Positions 7,762 to 19,717 of a DNA stretch of 34,440 nt are shown here, one piece after another. Numbering within the stretch: the stretch's first letter is position 1; each line of letters opens with the position of its first letter. Below the pieces are notes generated by a model. The model saw only the letters and a list, made by a program, of their open reading frames with translations, was not told the DNA's origin and made no database searches. Origin of the DNA: Ancylobacter lacus (GTDB lineage Bacteria; Pseudomonadota; Alphaproteobacteria; Rhizobiales; Xanthobacteraceae); NCBI RefSeq assembly GCF_018390635.1, contig NZ_JAHBGE010000021.1, positions 1 to 34,440 on the forward strand, read 5' to 3'. Made by a program: the position numbers and the translations under genes.

Positions 7762-9630
7762 TCAGTGGTCGAAATGCAGCAGCAGATAGGACCCGCCCTC
7801 GCGGGTGCCGGCCCGCACCCGGTCGGCGAGGCGCTGCACCAGCAGGTTCGAGACATTGGCCATGGCCGCGTCGATGGCGTCGTCGCTGGCGTCGAGCAGG
7901 TCGGCGAGGTCCGGCGCCGCCGCCGCGCCGAGCACCAGCGGCGGGCCGTGGTGCAGCAGCTCGACGTCGAGATTGAACTCGTCGAAACGGGCCTGCACCG
8001 CGTCCGGCCGGCGCCCCTCGCCGGAGGCGACGAGGAATTCCATGGCTTCCAGCGCCGCCAGGACCGCGCGGTTCACCACCTCGCGCCGCGCCGCCCAGGC
8101 GCCGCCCTGAATTTCCATGAAGTCCACCACGGCCTGGGTGTCCTTCGCCCGGTCACCGCTCAGGTCCAGCCGGGCCTTCATCGCGGTGCCGAGCCGGAAC
8201 AGCAGGTTCAGCGTCACCGCGGTGATGCCGGTGACGACGAAGCCGCTGCCGACGAGATGCTCCAGCGCCGGCGGCACGTTGTGGACGATGTCCGGCAGCA
8301 GCATGACGCCGAGGCCGAAGGTGATGGAGATGCCGATCATGAACACGCCGCGGCTGTCGAGCTCGCGGGAGGCGGCGAGTTCGAGGCCGGAGACGATGAA
8401 GAAGGCCGCGGCGTAGACCTCCACCCCGCCGACCACCGCGTCGGGGATCAGCGTCAGCGCCAGCGTCGCCAGCGGCATCAGCGCCACCGCCAGGATGATG
8501 AAGGCGGCGGCCAGCCCGACATAGCGCGAGGTGCAGCGCGTGGCATGGGCGAGGCCGATATTGGCCGAGGAGGTGGCGTTCGGCATGCCGCCGAGCAGCC
8601 CGCCCAGCGCATTGCCGAGCGCATTGGCGAGAATGCCGCCGCTCGCCTTCTTCATGTCGGCCCGGCGCCAGCCGGCGTCGTCCATCTTGTCCATCAGCAC
8701 GACGCTGGCGAAGGTGTCGAGCTGCACCAGCAGCGCCACCACCACCACGACCACCAGCGCGCTCGGCGGCACCGCGAAATTCGGCGTGGGCAGCTTCGGC
8801 AGCGCCACAAAGGGCGTACCGGCGAAGCGCTCCAGCCCCTGGATGTAGCCGAACGCCGCCGCCACGACGACGCCGGCCAGGATGCCGGCCATGAGGCTGA
8901 ACAGCTTCATGGTGCGGCTGCCCCAGATCGACAGGCCGACGATGGTCGCCAGCGTCACCGCCGCGATCACCATGCTCGGCCCGTCGACCTCCAGCTCGGC
9001 ATTGAGGCCGAGCGAATGCTTCATCGCCCCGGAGATCAGGGTGAAGCCGCCCATGCACACCACGGCGCCGATGACCGTGGGCGGGAAGAGCGGGCGCAGA
9101 TAGGGCAGCAGCCGGCTGATGCACATCGCCGCGATGCCGGTGGCGAGGCCGACCGGCACCACGCCGCCAATGCCATAGGCCGCGATGATGGCGGCCACGA
9201 ACGGCACCATCACCGGATCGGGCAGGTGGACCAGCAGCGTCGCCGAGCCGGTGCGGCCGCCCCAGGCCTGCAGGAAGGTGGCGATCGCCATGCCGAGGAT
9301 GGTGCAGGTGAGGAAGGACTGGGTGTCGTCCAGCGACAGGTTCGCCGTCTTCGCCGCGACCAGCGCGTAGGAGGACAGCGCGATGGCCATGCCCGCGTGC
9401 TGCGCGCCGAGGCCGAAGGTCAGCCCCAGCGAGGGCCGGTCGTCGGCGGCATAGGCGAGGTCGGCCGGCTTGCGCCGGGGGCGGGTCGGGGGAAGCCGGA
9501 AGCGGGAGAGCAGACGCGCGACGGGCATGAAGGTCCTGGAGGCGAGGGGGGAGGCCGCCCCCGGTTCGGAAGCGACGTGCCGAATGTCTCCCGAGCCACC
9601 GCCCGACGCAACCGGGACTTCCGCAGCCAC
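7762..9630 (-). CDS. NCS2 xanthine/uracil-type permease with RsbW-like C-terminal extension
   Basis: A 622-residue protein (588 if the ATG at 9528 is used). Residues about 55-475 are a multi-helix nucleobase-cation symporter-2 transporter: 'GLGAQHAGMAIALSS' early (the QH signature), 'GMPNATSSANIGL' in the second half, and many Ala/Gly/Val-rich helices. This family imports purines, uracil or ascorbate with H+ or Na+. Residues about 490-622 are not transporter-like. They show an N-box-like helix (VVNRAVLAALEAMEFL), a strand plus HHGPPL where ATPases have DNGPPF, and an ending LVQRLADRV...GGSYLLLHF that matches the last helix and strand of RsbW-type ATPases. The acidic ATP-binding Asp is replaced, so it is probably non-catalytic. 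The GTG at 9630 has a GAGGGG site and sits 9 bases after the methyltransferase stop; the ATG at 9528 also has AGGA. Substrate unknown. Confidence 0.85.
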   Translation of the reverse strand: MAAEVPVASGGGSGDIRHVASEPGAASPLASRTFMPVARLLSRFRLPPTRPRRKPADLAYAADDRPSLGLTFGLGAQHAGMAIALSSYALVAAKTANLSLDDTQSFLTCTILGMAIATFLQAWGGRTGSATLLVHLPDPVMVPFVAAIIAAYGIGGVVPVGLATGIAAMCISRLLPYLRPLFPPTVIGAVVCMGGFTLISGAMKHSLGLNAELEVDGPSMVIAAVTLATIVGLSIWGSRTMKLFSLMAGILAGVVVAAAFGYIQGLERFAGTPFVALPKLPTPNFAVPPSALVVVVVVALLVQLDTFASVVLMDKMDDAGWRRADMKKASGGILANALGNALGGLLGGMPNATSSANIGLAHATRCTSRYVGLAAAFIILAVALMPLATLALTLIPDAVVGGVEVYAAAFFIVSGLELAASRELDSRGVFMIGISITFGLGVMLLPDIVHNVPPALEHLVGSGFVVTGITAVTLNLLFRLGTAMKARLDLSGDRAKDTQAVVDFMEIQGGAWAARREVVNRAVLAALEAMEFLVASGEGRRPDAVQARFDEFNLDVELLHHGPPLVLGAAAAPDLADLLDASDDAIDAAMANVSNLLVQRLADRVRAGTREGGSYLLLHFDH

Positions 9631-9639
9631 GACAGCCCC

Positions 9640-10368
9640 TCAGCCGCCGACCGCCTGCGGCGCCATCACCGGCTCCAGCATCCTCAGCCGCGCCCGCTTG
9701 CGCACCGCCACCGGCTTGTAGACCTGCTTGGTCGCTTCCACCACATGGACCCCGGCGAAGGGCAGCGAGAAGGCCGAGCCGGCCCGCTCCCACGCCACCG
9801 CGGTGCGCAGGAACCAGTTGCGCGGCACCGGCGGCACATAGAGCGCCTCGCCCCAGCCCACCGGGGTGAACAGCGCCTCGCGCAGCAGCGCGGTGAGCTG
9901 CCCGCGCGAGAACGGCCGGCCATGGCCGAACGGGGTGCCCTCGGCCCGGGCCCAGACGCTGCCGCGATTGGGCACGACGCAGACCAGCCGCCCGCCGGGC
10001 GCGAGAATGCGCCACACCTCCTTCAGCACGTCCTCGGCGGTGGGCGTCATCTCCAGCAGATGCACCGCGACCACCCGGTCGATGGTGGCGTTGGGCAGCG
10101 GCATCTCGCATTCGTCCACCAGCGCCGCCAGCGTCGGCGCGGCGGAGGGCCAGCGGGTGACGCCCTGCGCGCCCGGCATGAAGGCGAGGGCGCGCTCGCA
10201 TTCCTCGCGGAAAACGCCGAGATAAGGCGTGGCATAGCCGATGCCGAGCACGGAAAGCCCGGTGACGTCGGGGAGACGGGCGCGTATGGCGCGCCCGATC
10301 AGCCGCCGGGCGACGACGCCGATGGGCTGGGCGTAGAAACTGCGGAGGTCGACGACGTCGGGATACAT
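9640..10368 (-). CDS. Class I SAM-dependent methyltransferase (Methyltransf_11 type)
   Basis: A 242-residue Rossmann-fold methyltransferase. Motif I is degenerate but recognisable as 'VTGLSVLGIGYATPYL' (about residues 34-49). An acidic/hydrophobic motif 'NATIDRVVAVHLLEM' and the hallmark 'EVWRILAPGGRLVCVVPNRGSVWAR' (about 117-141) follow. The C-terminal third has the 'PFSRGQLTALLREALFTP' segment shared by a conserved alphaproteobacterial group. The substrate is not known. The start ATG at 10368 opens the ORF and there is no better candidate. It ends 9 bases before the GTG of the permease gene, so both could be expressed together, but I see no functional link. Confidence 0.85.
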   Translation of the reverse strand: MYPDVVDLRSFYAQPIGVVARRLIGRAIRARLPDVTGLSVLGIGYATPYLGVFREECERALAFMPGAQGVTRWPSAAPTLAALVDECEMPLPNATIDRVVAVHLLEMTPTAEDVLKEVWRILAPGGRLVCVVPNRGSVWARAEGTPFGHGRPFSRGQLTALLREALFTPVGWGEALYVPPVPRNWFLRTAVAWERAGSAFSLPFAGVHVVEATKQVYKPVAVRKRARLRMLEPVMAPQAVGG

Positions 10369-10641
10369 GACGCAGCTTATACTTCCGCGTGCGACGCCTT
10401 GAAATCAACACGCATTTGGGCCACATAGGGGCGGTGTACGGGCCAAGACCCGTATCGGGGCCGCGTTGCCCGATCTCCGCGTCGTACATGTTCGCCCTGT
10501 TCATGTCGACGCAGGTTTTCGGCCCCTCATCATCCGAAGAGAGCCGACGTCCCAGGCCACGCGGGGTGTCCCATCATCCCCCGCGATGTGCGGTGAGCGC
10601 GCCGGAAATGCCGGCGCCCGCCGCTCTTCGCCTTTGAAAGT
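10369..10641. other. Divergent upstream region, structured rhlE leader
   Basis: This 273-base region lies between the leftward methyltransferase gene and rhlE. Its right half can fold: GCGGGG paired with CCCCGC around 10561-10583, and a perfect 7-bp stem 10599-10605 / 10611-10617 ending 24 bases before the rhlE ATG. The rhlE ribosome site (GAAAG) is poor. Cold-shock-type helicase mRNAs often have structured leaders, so regulation at this level is possible but not shown. Confidence 0.4.
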
Positions 10642-12141
10642 ATGACATTGACCACTTTTGCCGAGCTCGGCCTTGCCGAGCCCATTCTCAAGGCGCTGGC
10701 CGAGGCCAAGCACGAGACCCCGACCCCGATCCAGTCCCAGGCCATTCCCCATGTGCTGAGCGGCAAGGACCTGATCGGTATCGCCCAGACCGGCACCGGC
10801 AAGACCGCGGCCTTCGCGCTGCCCATTCTCCACCACATCGCCACCGATCGCCGCCGCCCGGAGCGCCGCGCCGCCCGCGTGCTGGTGCTGAGCCCCACCC
10901 GTGAGCTGTCCGGCCAGATCCTGGAGAGCTTCCGCATCTATGGCCGCCACGTGCGGCCGACCACCGCGCTCGCCATTGGCGGCGTCCCGCTCGGGCGGCA
11001 GGCCCGCTCGCTGATGGCCGGCGTCGACGTGCTGGTGGCCACCCCCGGCCGGCTTGCCGACCTCGTCGAGAACAACGCGGTACGGCTCGACCAGGTCGAG
11101 ATGTTCGTGCTCGACGAAGCCGACCAGATGCTGGACATGGGCTTCATCCATGCCATCCGCGCCATCGTGGCCCGGCTGCCGGCCAAGCGCCGCAACCTGT
11201 TCTTCTCGGCCACCATGCCGAAGGAAATCGAGAAGCTCGCCGGCCAGCTGCTGACCGATCCGGTCCGCGTCGCGGTGACCCCGGTCGCCAAGACCGCCGA
11301 CAAGATCGAGCAGAAGGTGATCTTCACCGACCGCAACGGCAAGCCCGGCCTGCTGGCCGACCTGCTGTCGGACCCGGCGATCGACCGGGTGCTGGTGTTC
11401 AGCCGCACCAAGCACGGCGCCGACCGCGTGGTGAAGGGCCTCTCCGTCGCCGGCATCCCCGCCGAGGCGATCCACGGCAACAAGTCGCAGCCGCAGCGCG
11501 AGCGCGCGCTGGCCGCCTTCCGCGACGGCCGCGCCCGTGTGCTGGTCGCCACCGACATTGCCGCCCGCGGCATCGACGTGCCGGGCGTCAGCCATGTCGT
11601 GAACTACGACCTGCCCAACGTGCCGGAAAGCTATGTCCACCGCATCGGCCGCACCGCGCGCGCCGGGCGCGACGGCATCGCCATCTCCTTCTGCGACAAT
11701 GACGAGCGGGCCTTCCTGCGCGACATCGAGCGGCTCATCAAGATCCAGATCCCGGCCGAGGACCGCCGCACCGACCGTCGCGGCGGCGAGCCGGCCGAGG
11801 CCGGCGACGCCCGCGGCCCGCGCCGCGAGGGCCCGCGCCGCTTCGGCAACGGCCCGCGCACGCCGCGTCCCCAGGGCGAGCGTTCCGGCGAGCGGCAGGA
11901 CCGCGGCGGCGAGCGCCACCCGGACCGCCGCGCCGAGCCCCGCGCCGACCAGCCCCGCGCCGAGCGTCACGCCCGGCCGGAAGGCCATGGCCGCAGCGAG
12001 CATGGCCGCGCCGAACATCCGCGTGGCGAGCGCAGCGGCGGCGAGTTCGCCGGCATGCGCTTCATGAAGCCGCGCGGCGAGCGTCCGGCCGGCAGCGAAG
12101 GCCCCCGCCGCGAGCAGGGCGCCCGTCGTCCCGCACGTTGA
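10642..12141 (+). CDS. rhlE: DEAD-box RNA helicase, RhlE type
   Basis: A 499-residue ATP-dependent RNA helicase acting in ribosome assembly and RNA turnover. Motifs in order are: F-A-E-L-G-L start with the Q motif (TPTPIQSQAI, about 27-36), Walker A AQTGTGKT (Lys54), PTREL, TPGRL, DEAD (Asp158-Asp161), SAT, and in the second RecA domain VFSRTKHGADRV, 'VLVATDIAARGIDVPGV' and HRIGRTARAG. Residues from about 373 are a 125-residue tail rich in Arg, Gly, Glu and Pro, typical of RNA-binding tails in this subfamily. It is followed by a 12-bp hairpin and then infA on the same strand. Closely related subfamilies (SrmB, DbpA) cannot be fully excluded, but sequence and tail favour RhlE. Confidence 0.93.
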   Translation: MTLTTFAELGLAEPILKALAEAKHETPTPIQSQAIPHVLSGKDLIGIAQTGTGKTAAFALPILHHIATDRRRPERRAARVLVLSPTRELSGQILESFRIYGRHVRPTTALAIGGVPLGRQARSLMAGVDVLVATPGRLADLVENNAVRLDQVEMFVLDEADQMLDMGFIHAIRAIVARLPAKRRNLFFSATMPKEIEKLAGQLLTDPVRVAVTPVAKTADKIEQKVIFTDRNGKPGLLADLLSDPAIDRVLVFSRTKHGADRVVKGLSVAGIPAEAIHGNKSQPQRERALAAFRDGRARVLVATDIAARGIDVPGVSHVVNYDLPNVPESYVHRIGRTARAGRDGIAISFCDNDERAFLRDIERLIKIQIPAEDRRTDRRGGEPAEAGDARGPRREGPRRFGNGPRTPRPQGERSGERQDRGGERHPDRRAEPRADQPRAERHARPEGHGRSEHGRAEHPRGERSGGEFAGMRFMKPRGERPAGSEGPRREQGARRPAR

Positions 12142-12153
12142 ACGAGACAAAGC

Positions 12154-12184
12154 GCCGCCGCCGGGTTATTTCCCCGGCGGCGGC
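12154..12184 (+). terminator. Strong hairpin between rhlE and infA
   Basis: Perfect 12-bp stem 12154-12165 / 12173-12184 with a 7-base loop (TTATTTC), beginning 12 bases after the rhlE stop and ending 31 bases before infA. It is followed by TCTTGAG, a poor T run. It could terminate, attenuate, or stabilise the 3' end of rhlE mRNA. Confidence 0.6.
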
Positions 12185-12215
12185 TCTTGAGAAGCCCTGA
12201 CGAGGAGAGCCAGGA

Positions 12216-12497
12216 ATGGCGAAAGAGGAACTGCTCGAGTTCGACGGTACCGTGACGGAAGTGCTGCCCGACGGCAACTTCCGCGTCGTGCTCGACAACG
12301 AACACGAGATTCTCGCCTATGCGGCGGGCAAGATGAAGAAGAACCGCATCCGCACCATCGTCGGCGATCGCGTGGTGGTGGAGATGTCGCCTTACGATCT
12401 CGAACGCGGCCGGATCAACTTCCGCCACAAGACGGGCGGTCCCGGCCCGGTCATCGGCAGCGGCCAGCGCCGCCCGCCCCCGGGCCGTCGTCGCTGA
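12216..12497 (+). CDS. infA: Translation initiation factor IF-1, extended form
   Basis: A 93-residue S1/OB-fold protein that occupies the ribosomal A site during initiation. Conserved IF-1 sequence covers residues 1-72: [24 protein letters not shown] with '[30 protein letters not shown]'. The last ~20 residues (Gly/Pro then Arg-rich) are an extension absent from the standard 72-residue form. Alphaproteobacteria often carry a second, longer IF-1 paralogue, which this resembles; a canonical infA is probably elsewhere (inference). Start is supported by GAGGAGAG about 10-17 bases upstream and by conservation from residue 1. Confidence 0.93.
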   Translation: MAKEELLEFDGTVTEVLPDGNFRVVLDNEHEILAYAAGKMKKNRIRTIVGDRVVVEMSPYDLERGRINFRHKTGGPGPVIGSGQRRPPPGRRR

Positions 12498-12541
12498 CCC
12501 ACCGCCGCGGGTGAGGCCCGGGCGCGGGCGAATCGACCGCG

Positions 12542-12593
12542 CAAGGCTCACGCGCCCAAGGCTCACGCGTCGAGGCTCACGCACGCAAGGCAC
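12542..12593 (+). repeat. Degenerate tandem repeat after infA
   Basis: About four copies of a 13-base core (CAAGGCTCACGCG) spaced 14-15 bases. Copies at 12542-12554 and 12557-12569 are identical, 12571-12583 differs at two positions, and a partial copy starts at 12586. It lies in the 146-base gap between convergent infA and the GntR gene, and no function is evident. Confidence 0.7.
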
Positions 12594-12643
12594 CCGAGCG
12601 GGCCCCCCGCAAGGGACCTTCGCCGAGCCCGCCCGGCGTCCGC

Positions 12644-13480
12644 TCAGTCGCGCGGGGCGCGCAGGTCGGCTTCGGTCTCGCTATCTTCACCGGACGGCGC
12701 CAGCGGCGCACGCAGCAGCGTGTCGCCGTTTTCCGCGTTTGGCTCCGCCCCGCGCCGCCGGACGGCGCCCCGGCGCGGCAGGCCGAGCGCGTCCGCCAGC
12801 GACGCCGGCCGCTCCGGCGGCTCGTCGAGGTCGAGATCGGCGGCGACATGGCCGATATGGGCCCGCATCAGCCGGGCGGCCTCCTCGGCCTCGCCGCGCT
12901 CGATGGCGTTGACGATCAGCTCGTGGTCCTGCGGCGGGCAGCTCTCATGGCCGCCGCGCGCGTAGAGCAGGATGGCGAGCGAGGTGAGGGCCTGCAGTTC
13001 CGCCAGCAGCCGCAGGAACACCGGGTTTCCCGCCATCCGCGCCAGCGTCACGTGGAATTCGCCGGTGAGCCGCACCAGCGCCGCGCGGTCGGAAAGCCGG
13101 CGCGCCGCGTTCTCCAGCTCGAGATGACGGCGCAGCCCGAACTCGGCGCAGCAGGCGCAGTTATGGGCCGCCGCCGCCGCGATCGCCGGCTCCACCACGG
13201 TGCGGGCGGCGATGACATGGCGCGCATCCGCCCGGCTGGGGGCGGCGACGAAGGTGCCGCGATTCGGCTGCTGCTCGACCACGCCATCCTGCGCCAGCCG
13301 GGCGAGCGCCTGCCGCACCACGGTGCGGCTCACCCCGAACAGCTCGGCCAGCCGCTCCTCGGTCAGCTTCTCGCCCGGCGGCAGCCGCCGCTCGAGAATG
13401 GCTTCGAGGATGCGGGTGCGGATGAGTTCCTCGGTCCGTCCGCGGCTGGCACCTGAGCCGTCACGTGTCATGTCCTGCAT
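12644..13480 (-). CDS. GntR-family transcriptional regulator (FCD/FadR subfamily)
   Basis: A 278-residue one-component regulator. Residues about 10-75 form the winged helix-turn-helix: 'RTRILEAILERRLPPGEKLTEERLAELFGVSRTVVRQALARL...DGVVEQQPNRGTFV'. Residues about 85-215 are the all-helical FCD ligand domain, with the metal-ligand pattern of the family (EFHVTLARMAGN, DHELIVNAI, MRAHIGH). The C-terminal ~55 residues are polar and low-complexity. The start is taken at the ATG at 13480, with GGAG about 12 bases upstream; ATG 13471 is possible, while the longer frame to 13624 runs into tenA and is not protein-like. It follows tenA on the same strand with a 92-base gap and may regulate it. The effector is unknown. 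Confidence 0.9.
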   Translation of the reverse strand: MQDMTRDGSGASRGRTEELIRTRILEAILERRLPPGEKLTEERLAELFGVSRTVVRQALARLAQDGVVEQQPNRGTFVAAPSRADARHVIAARTVVEPAIAAAAAHNCACCAEFGLRRHLELENAARRLSDRAALVRLTGEFHVTLARMAGNPVFLRLLAELQALTSLAILLYARGGHESCPPQDHELIVNAIERGEAEEAARLMRAHIGHVAADLDLDEPPERPASLADALGLPRRGAVRRRGAEPNAENGDTLLRAPLAPSGEDSETEADLRAPRD

Positions 13481-13572
13481 GTATCTTGGGCGCTCCGCGC
13501 TCGGAAGAACTCCGCTGTCCCCTGTCCGGGCAGCTAACCACCTTCCCCGCCGGCGCGCCAGCGCTGTCGGCG

Positions 13573-14244
13573 TCAGCCGACCGGCCAGTCGCCGAGACGC
13601 CAGGCCGAATCCCAGAACATCCATTCGAGCTGGCTGGCGCGGCTGTAGGCGGCGTGCATGGCGGCGACGGTCGCGGGATCGGCGACGGCCGCCGCCCGGT
13701 CGGTGGCCTCGATCGCGGCACGGACGACGTCGTTGAACTCGTCCCCGGCATAGGTGTCGATCCAGGCGTCATAGGGGTTCGGCCGCACCGCGCGGGCGAG
13801 GATGTCGCGCCCGACCTCGGCGTAAATCCAGAAGCAGGACAGCACCGCCGCCAGCACCACCGGGTAGGGTTCGGCGTGGCCCTTGGCGATGAGGAAATTC
13901 ACATAGTGATCGCAGACCGGCGAGAGCGGCGTGCCGGCGAAATCCTCGGCCGAAATGCCGAAGCGCACGAAATAGTCGTCGTGCAGCGCCCGCTCCACCA
14001 CCACCGAATCATGCGCCGCCCGGCTGAACTGCACGATGCCGGCGGCGTCCGGCGCCTTTGCCGCCGCCAGCGCCAGCGCCCGGGCGAAGGCGATGAGGTA
14101 ATGCGAATCCTGGATGATGAAATGCCGGAAGCGGTCCAGCGGCAGCGTGCCGTCGGCCAGCCCGGTGACGAAGGGCATGGTGCGGATGGCCTCGAAGACG
14201 GGCAGGTTCCGGGCCCAGGCGGCCGTGCTGAAGGTCTCGGTCAT
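13573..14244 (-). CDS. tenA: TenA-family aminopyrimidine aminohydrolase / thiaminase II
   Basis: A 223-residue helical protein. The TenA active-site set is visible: Asp in 'FIIQDSHYL' (about 44), the nucleophilic Cys in 'VVLAAVLSCFWIYAEVG' (about 138), and the C-terminal Glu in 'ASQLEWMFWDSAW' (about 208). TenA hydrolyses aminomethyl-aminopyrimidine to hydroxymethylpyrimidine, salvaging thiamine from breakdown products, and can cleave thiamine. Length and motifs are typical. Start ATG at 14244 has a GGGAG site 9 bases upstream. It starts 55 bases beyond the atp terminator and is followed by the GntR gene. No TPP riboswitch is visible in the short leader and no other thiamine gene is nearby. 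Confidence 0.92.
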   Translation of the reverse strand: MTETFSTAAWARNLPVFEAIRTMPFVTGLADGTLPLDRFRHFIIQDSHYLIAFARALALAAAKAPDAAGIVQFSRAAHDSVVVERALHDDYFVRFGISAEDFAGTPLSPVCDHYVNFLIAKGHAEPYPVVLAAVLSCFWIYAEVGRDILARAVRPNPYDAWIDTYAGDEFNDVVRAAIEATDRAAAVADPATVAAMHAAYSRASQLEWMFWDSAWRLGDWPVG

Positions 14245-14299
14245 CGGTGGGCTCCCTGTCGCCGCGGTCCGGCGGGCGCAAGGCCCCGGCCGCCTAACG

Positions 14300-14326
14300 A
14301 AAAAGGCCGGGCACTGCCGCCCGGCC
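14300..14326 (-). terminator. Intrinsic terminator of the atp operon
   Basis: On the minus strand a perfect 8-bp stem GGCCGGGC/GCCCGGCC with a 6-base loop is followed directly by TTTTT. It lies 26 bases after the atpC stop. This is the cleanest intrinsic terminator in the window apart from the tandem pair at 25411-25473. Confidence 0.85.
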
Positions 14327-14352
14327 GTTTCACATCAGTCCGGCCGTCGGCC

Positions 14353-14766
14353 TCAGTGGGCGCGGCCATCCGCCTCGATGGCGGCGGCGGCGGCCTTGAG
14401 GTCGTCGAGATAGGCGGCGCGCTTCTGCCGGATGACCGGATCGCGGGCGTCCTCGACGTCTTCCGCGGCCTCGCGGATCATCAGCGCCAGCTTGTCGGCC
14501 GGCAGCTCGGCCAGCGGCACCGCGGTCTCGGCCAGGATGGTGAGGCCCTGCGGGTTGGCCTCGGCAAAGCCGCCGCGCACGAACAGCTTGCGGGTCGGGC
14601 CGTCGCCCTTGATGGTCAGCACGCCGGGCTTCAGCGTGGACACGAAGGGGGCGTGGCCGGCGAGGATGCCGAACTCACCCTCGGCGCCCGGCACCACGAC
14701 CTCGGTCACGGCACCCGAATAGACGAGCCGCTCGGGCGAGACGAGTTCGAAGGGAAAGCTGGCCAT
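14353..14766 (-). CDS. atpC: F1Fo ATP synthase subunit epsilon
   Basis: A 137-residue subunit of the central stalk. The N-terminal beta domain is clear: 'PFELVSPERLVYSGAVTEVVVPGAEGEFGILAGHAPFVSTLKPGVL', then 'FVRGGFAEANPQGLTILAE'. The C-terminal helical hairpin, which can inhibit ATP hydrolysis, covers about 88-135. It is the last gene of atpHAGDC, separated from atpD by an unusually long 191-base gap that contains an 8-bp hairpin, and is followed by the operon terminator. Confidence 0.97.
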   Translation of the reverse strand: MASFPFELVSPERLVYSGAVTEVVVPGAEGEFGILAGHAPFVSTLKPGVLTIKGDGPTRKLFVRGGFAEANPQGLTILAETAVPLAELPADKLALMIREAAEDVEDARDPVIRQKRAAYLDDLKAAAAAIEADGRAH

Positions 14767-14872
14767 CGTTTACTCCGTATCGCCCGTCGCGGGCTGGGGC
14801 GCGGCGCCGCGTGCGGCGGGCGCCCGTTCGAAAGGGTCGTGCGCCGCGCGCGGCGGCGGGAAGCGTCAGGCA

Positions 14873-14894
14873 GGCCGGGCCGCGGCGCCCGGCC
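14873..14894 (-). other. Hairpin in the atpD-atpC gap
   Basis: Perfect 8-bp stem 14873-14880 / 14887-14894 with a 6-base loop. The stem sequence is identical to that of the operon terminator at 14305-14326, but no T run follows. It could mark mRNA processing or partial termination that lowers atpC expression. Confidence 0.45.
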
Positions 14895-14957
14895 GGGATG
14901 GCCAGCCCGGAGCCCCCGGCGGCACGAGAGGCCGGCGGGATGCCCCGGTTCGGGCGA

Positions 14958-16430
<1,473 letters not shown>

Positions 16431-17312
16431 TTACAGCGCTTCCGCGCCGGAGATGATCTCGATCAGTTCCTTCGTGATCATCGCCTGGCGGGTGCGGTTG
16501 TAGGTGAGCGTCTGCTTCTTGATCATCTCGCCCGCATTGCGGGTCGCATTGTCCATCGCGCTCATGCGCGAGCCCTGCTCGGACGCGCCGTTCTCGAGCA
16601 GAGCCTTGAAGATCTGCACCGCGAGGTTGCGCGGCAGCAGGTCGGCCAGGATCTCGGTCTCGTCCGGCTCGTAGTCATAGGTCGCCGCCGCCCCGTCGGC
16701 CGCCGCGGCGGCCTGCGGGAAGGTCGCCGGCACGATCTGCTGGGCCGTCGGCACCTGCGAGATCACCGACTGGAAGCGGCTGTAGAACTGGGTGGCGACG
16801 TCGAACTCGCCGGCGGAGAACATGGCGGAGATCTTCTCCGCGATGGCCTGCGCGTCGGCGAAGGTGACGCCCTTGTTGGCCCGCAGCTCGACGAACTCGA
16901 CGATCTGCTTCTCGAACAGCCGGCGCAGCGGGTCATAGCCCTTGCGGCCGACGCAGAAGATCTTGACCGTCTTGCCCTGGTTCATCAGCGCATAGGCCCG
17001 CTCGCGGGCGAGGCGCACGATGGACGAGTTGAAGGCGCCGCAGAGGCCGCGCTCGGCGGTGAGCACCAGCAGCAGGTGGACATTGTCCTTGCCGGTGCCG
17101 GTGAGCAGGAGCGGCGCATCCGGCCCGCCGGCGACGGCGGTGGCGATGTTGCCCAGCACCGTCTCCATGCGCTCGGCATAGGGACGCGCCGCCTCGGCGG
17201 CAGACTGGGCCCGCCGCAGCTTCGCGGCGGCGACCATCTGCATCGCCTTGGTGATCTTCTGCGTCGCCTTCACCGAAGCGATGCGGTTGCGTAGTTCCTT
17301 CAGGCTGGCCAT
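16431..17312 (-). CDS. atpG: F1Fo ATP synthase subunit gamma
   Basis: A 293-residue rotor subunit. The N-terminal coiled-coil half is clear ([36 protein letters not shown]), as are '[17 protein letters not shown]' and the C-terminal coiled-coil half with '[24 protein letters not shown]' and '[25 protein letters not shown]'. Standard length. It sits 28 bases after atpA in the operon. Confidence 0.98.
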   Translation of the reverse strand: MASLKELRNRIASVKATQKITKAMQMVAAAKLRRAQSAAEAARPYAERMETVLGNIATAVAGGPDAPLLLTGTGKDNVHLLLVLTAERGLCGAFNSSIVRLARERAYALMNQGKTVKIFCVGRKGYDPLRRLFEKQIVEFVELRANKGVTFADAQAIAEKISAMFSAGEFDVATQFYSRFQSVISQVPTAQQIVPATFPQAAAAADGAAATYDYEPDETEILADLLPRNLAVQIFKALLENGASEQGSRMSAMDNATRNAGEMIKKQTLTYNRTRQAMITKELIEIISGAEAL

Positions 17313-17340
17313 GTGCGCCGATCCGGTTCCGGGCCGCCGA

Positions 17341-19424
<2,084 letters not shown>

Positions 19425-19717
19425 CGTGCCTCTCTCGGCTTGCCTCAGGCCCGTGCCGCGCCGGTTCGACGCGGATGGGCCTTGAACATTTACAAGGGTT
19501 TCGACCGGGTCCGGGAACACAGGAATGCCCCCATTCCCGATCAGTCGGGGGGTTCCCTAACACGGCTTCCCCCGTGCTGCAACACGATGCGGTGAGGCGA
19601 AGCGGGCGCGAAATGACGTAGCGGGCCCATTCCTTCCCGGCTTTGCGAAATTGCTGGCATTCCAGCCTTTTGCGATGCCTGCGGCGCATTGCTGCACCGG
19701 CTTGCCGGGTTTCGCCC

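Noticed and set aside
13481..13624. Longer N-terminus of the GntR regulator
   Set aside because: Would overlap the end of tenA and adds 48 residues outside the winged-helix domain; ATG 13480 fits better.
14245..14299. TPP riboswitch upstream of tenA
   Set aside because: The leader is only about 55 bases and lacks the conserved CTGAGA-type core.
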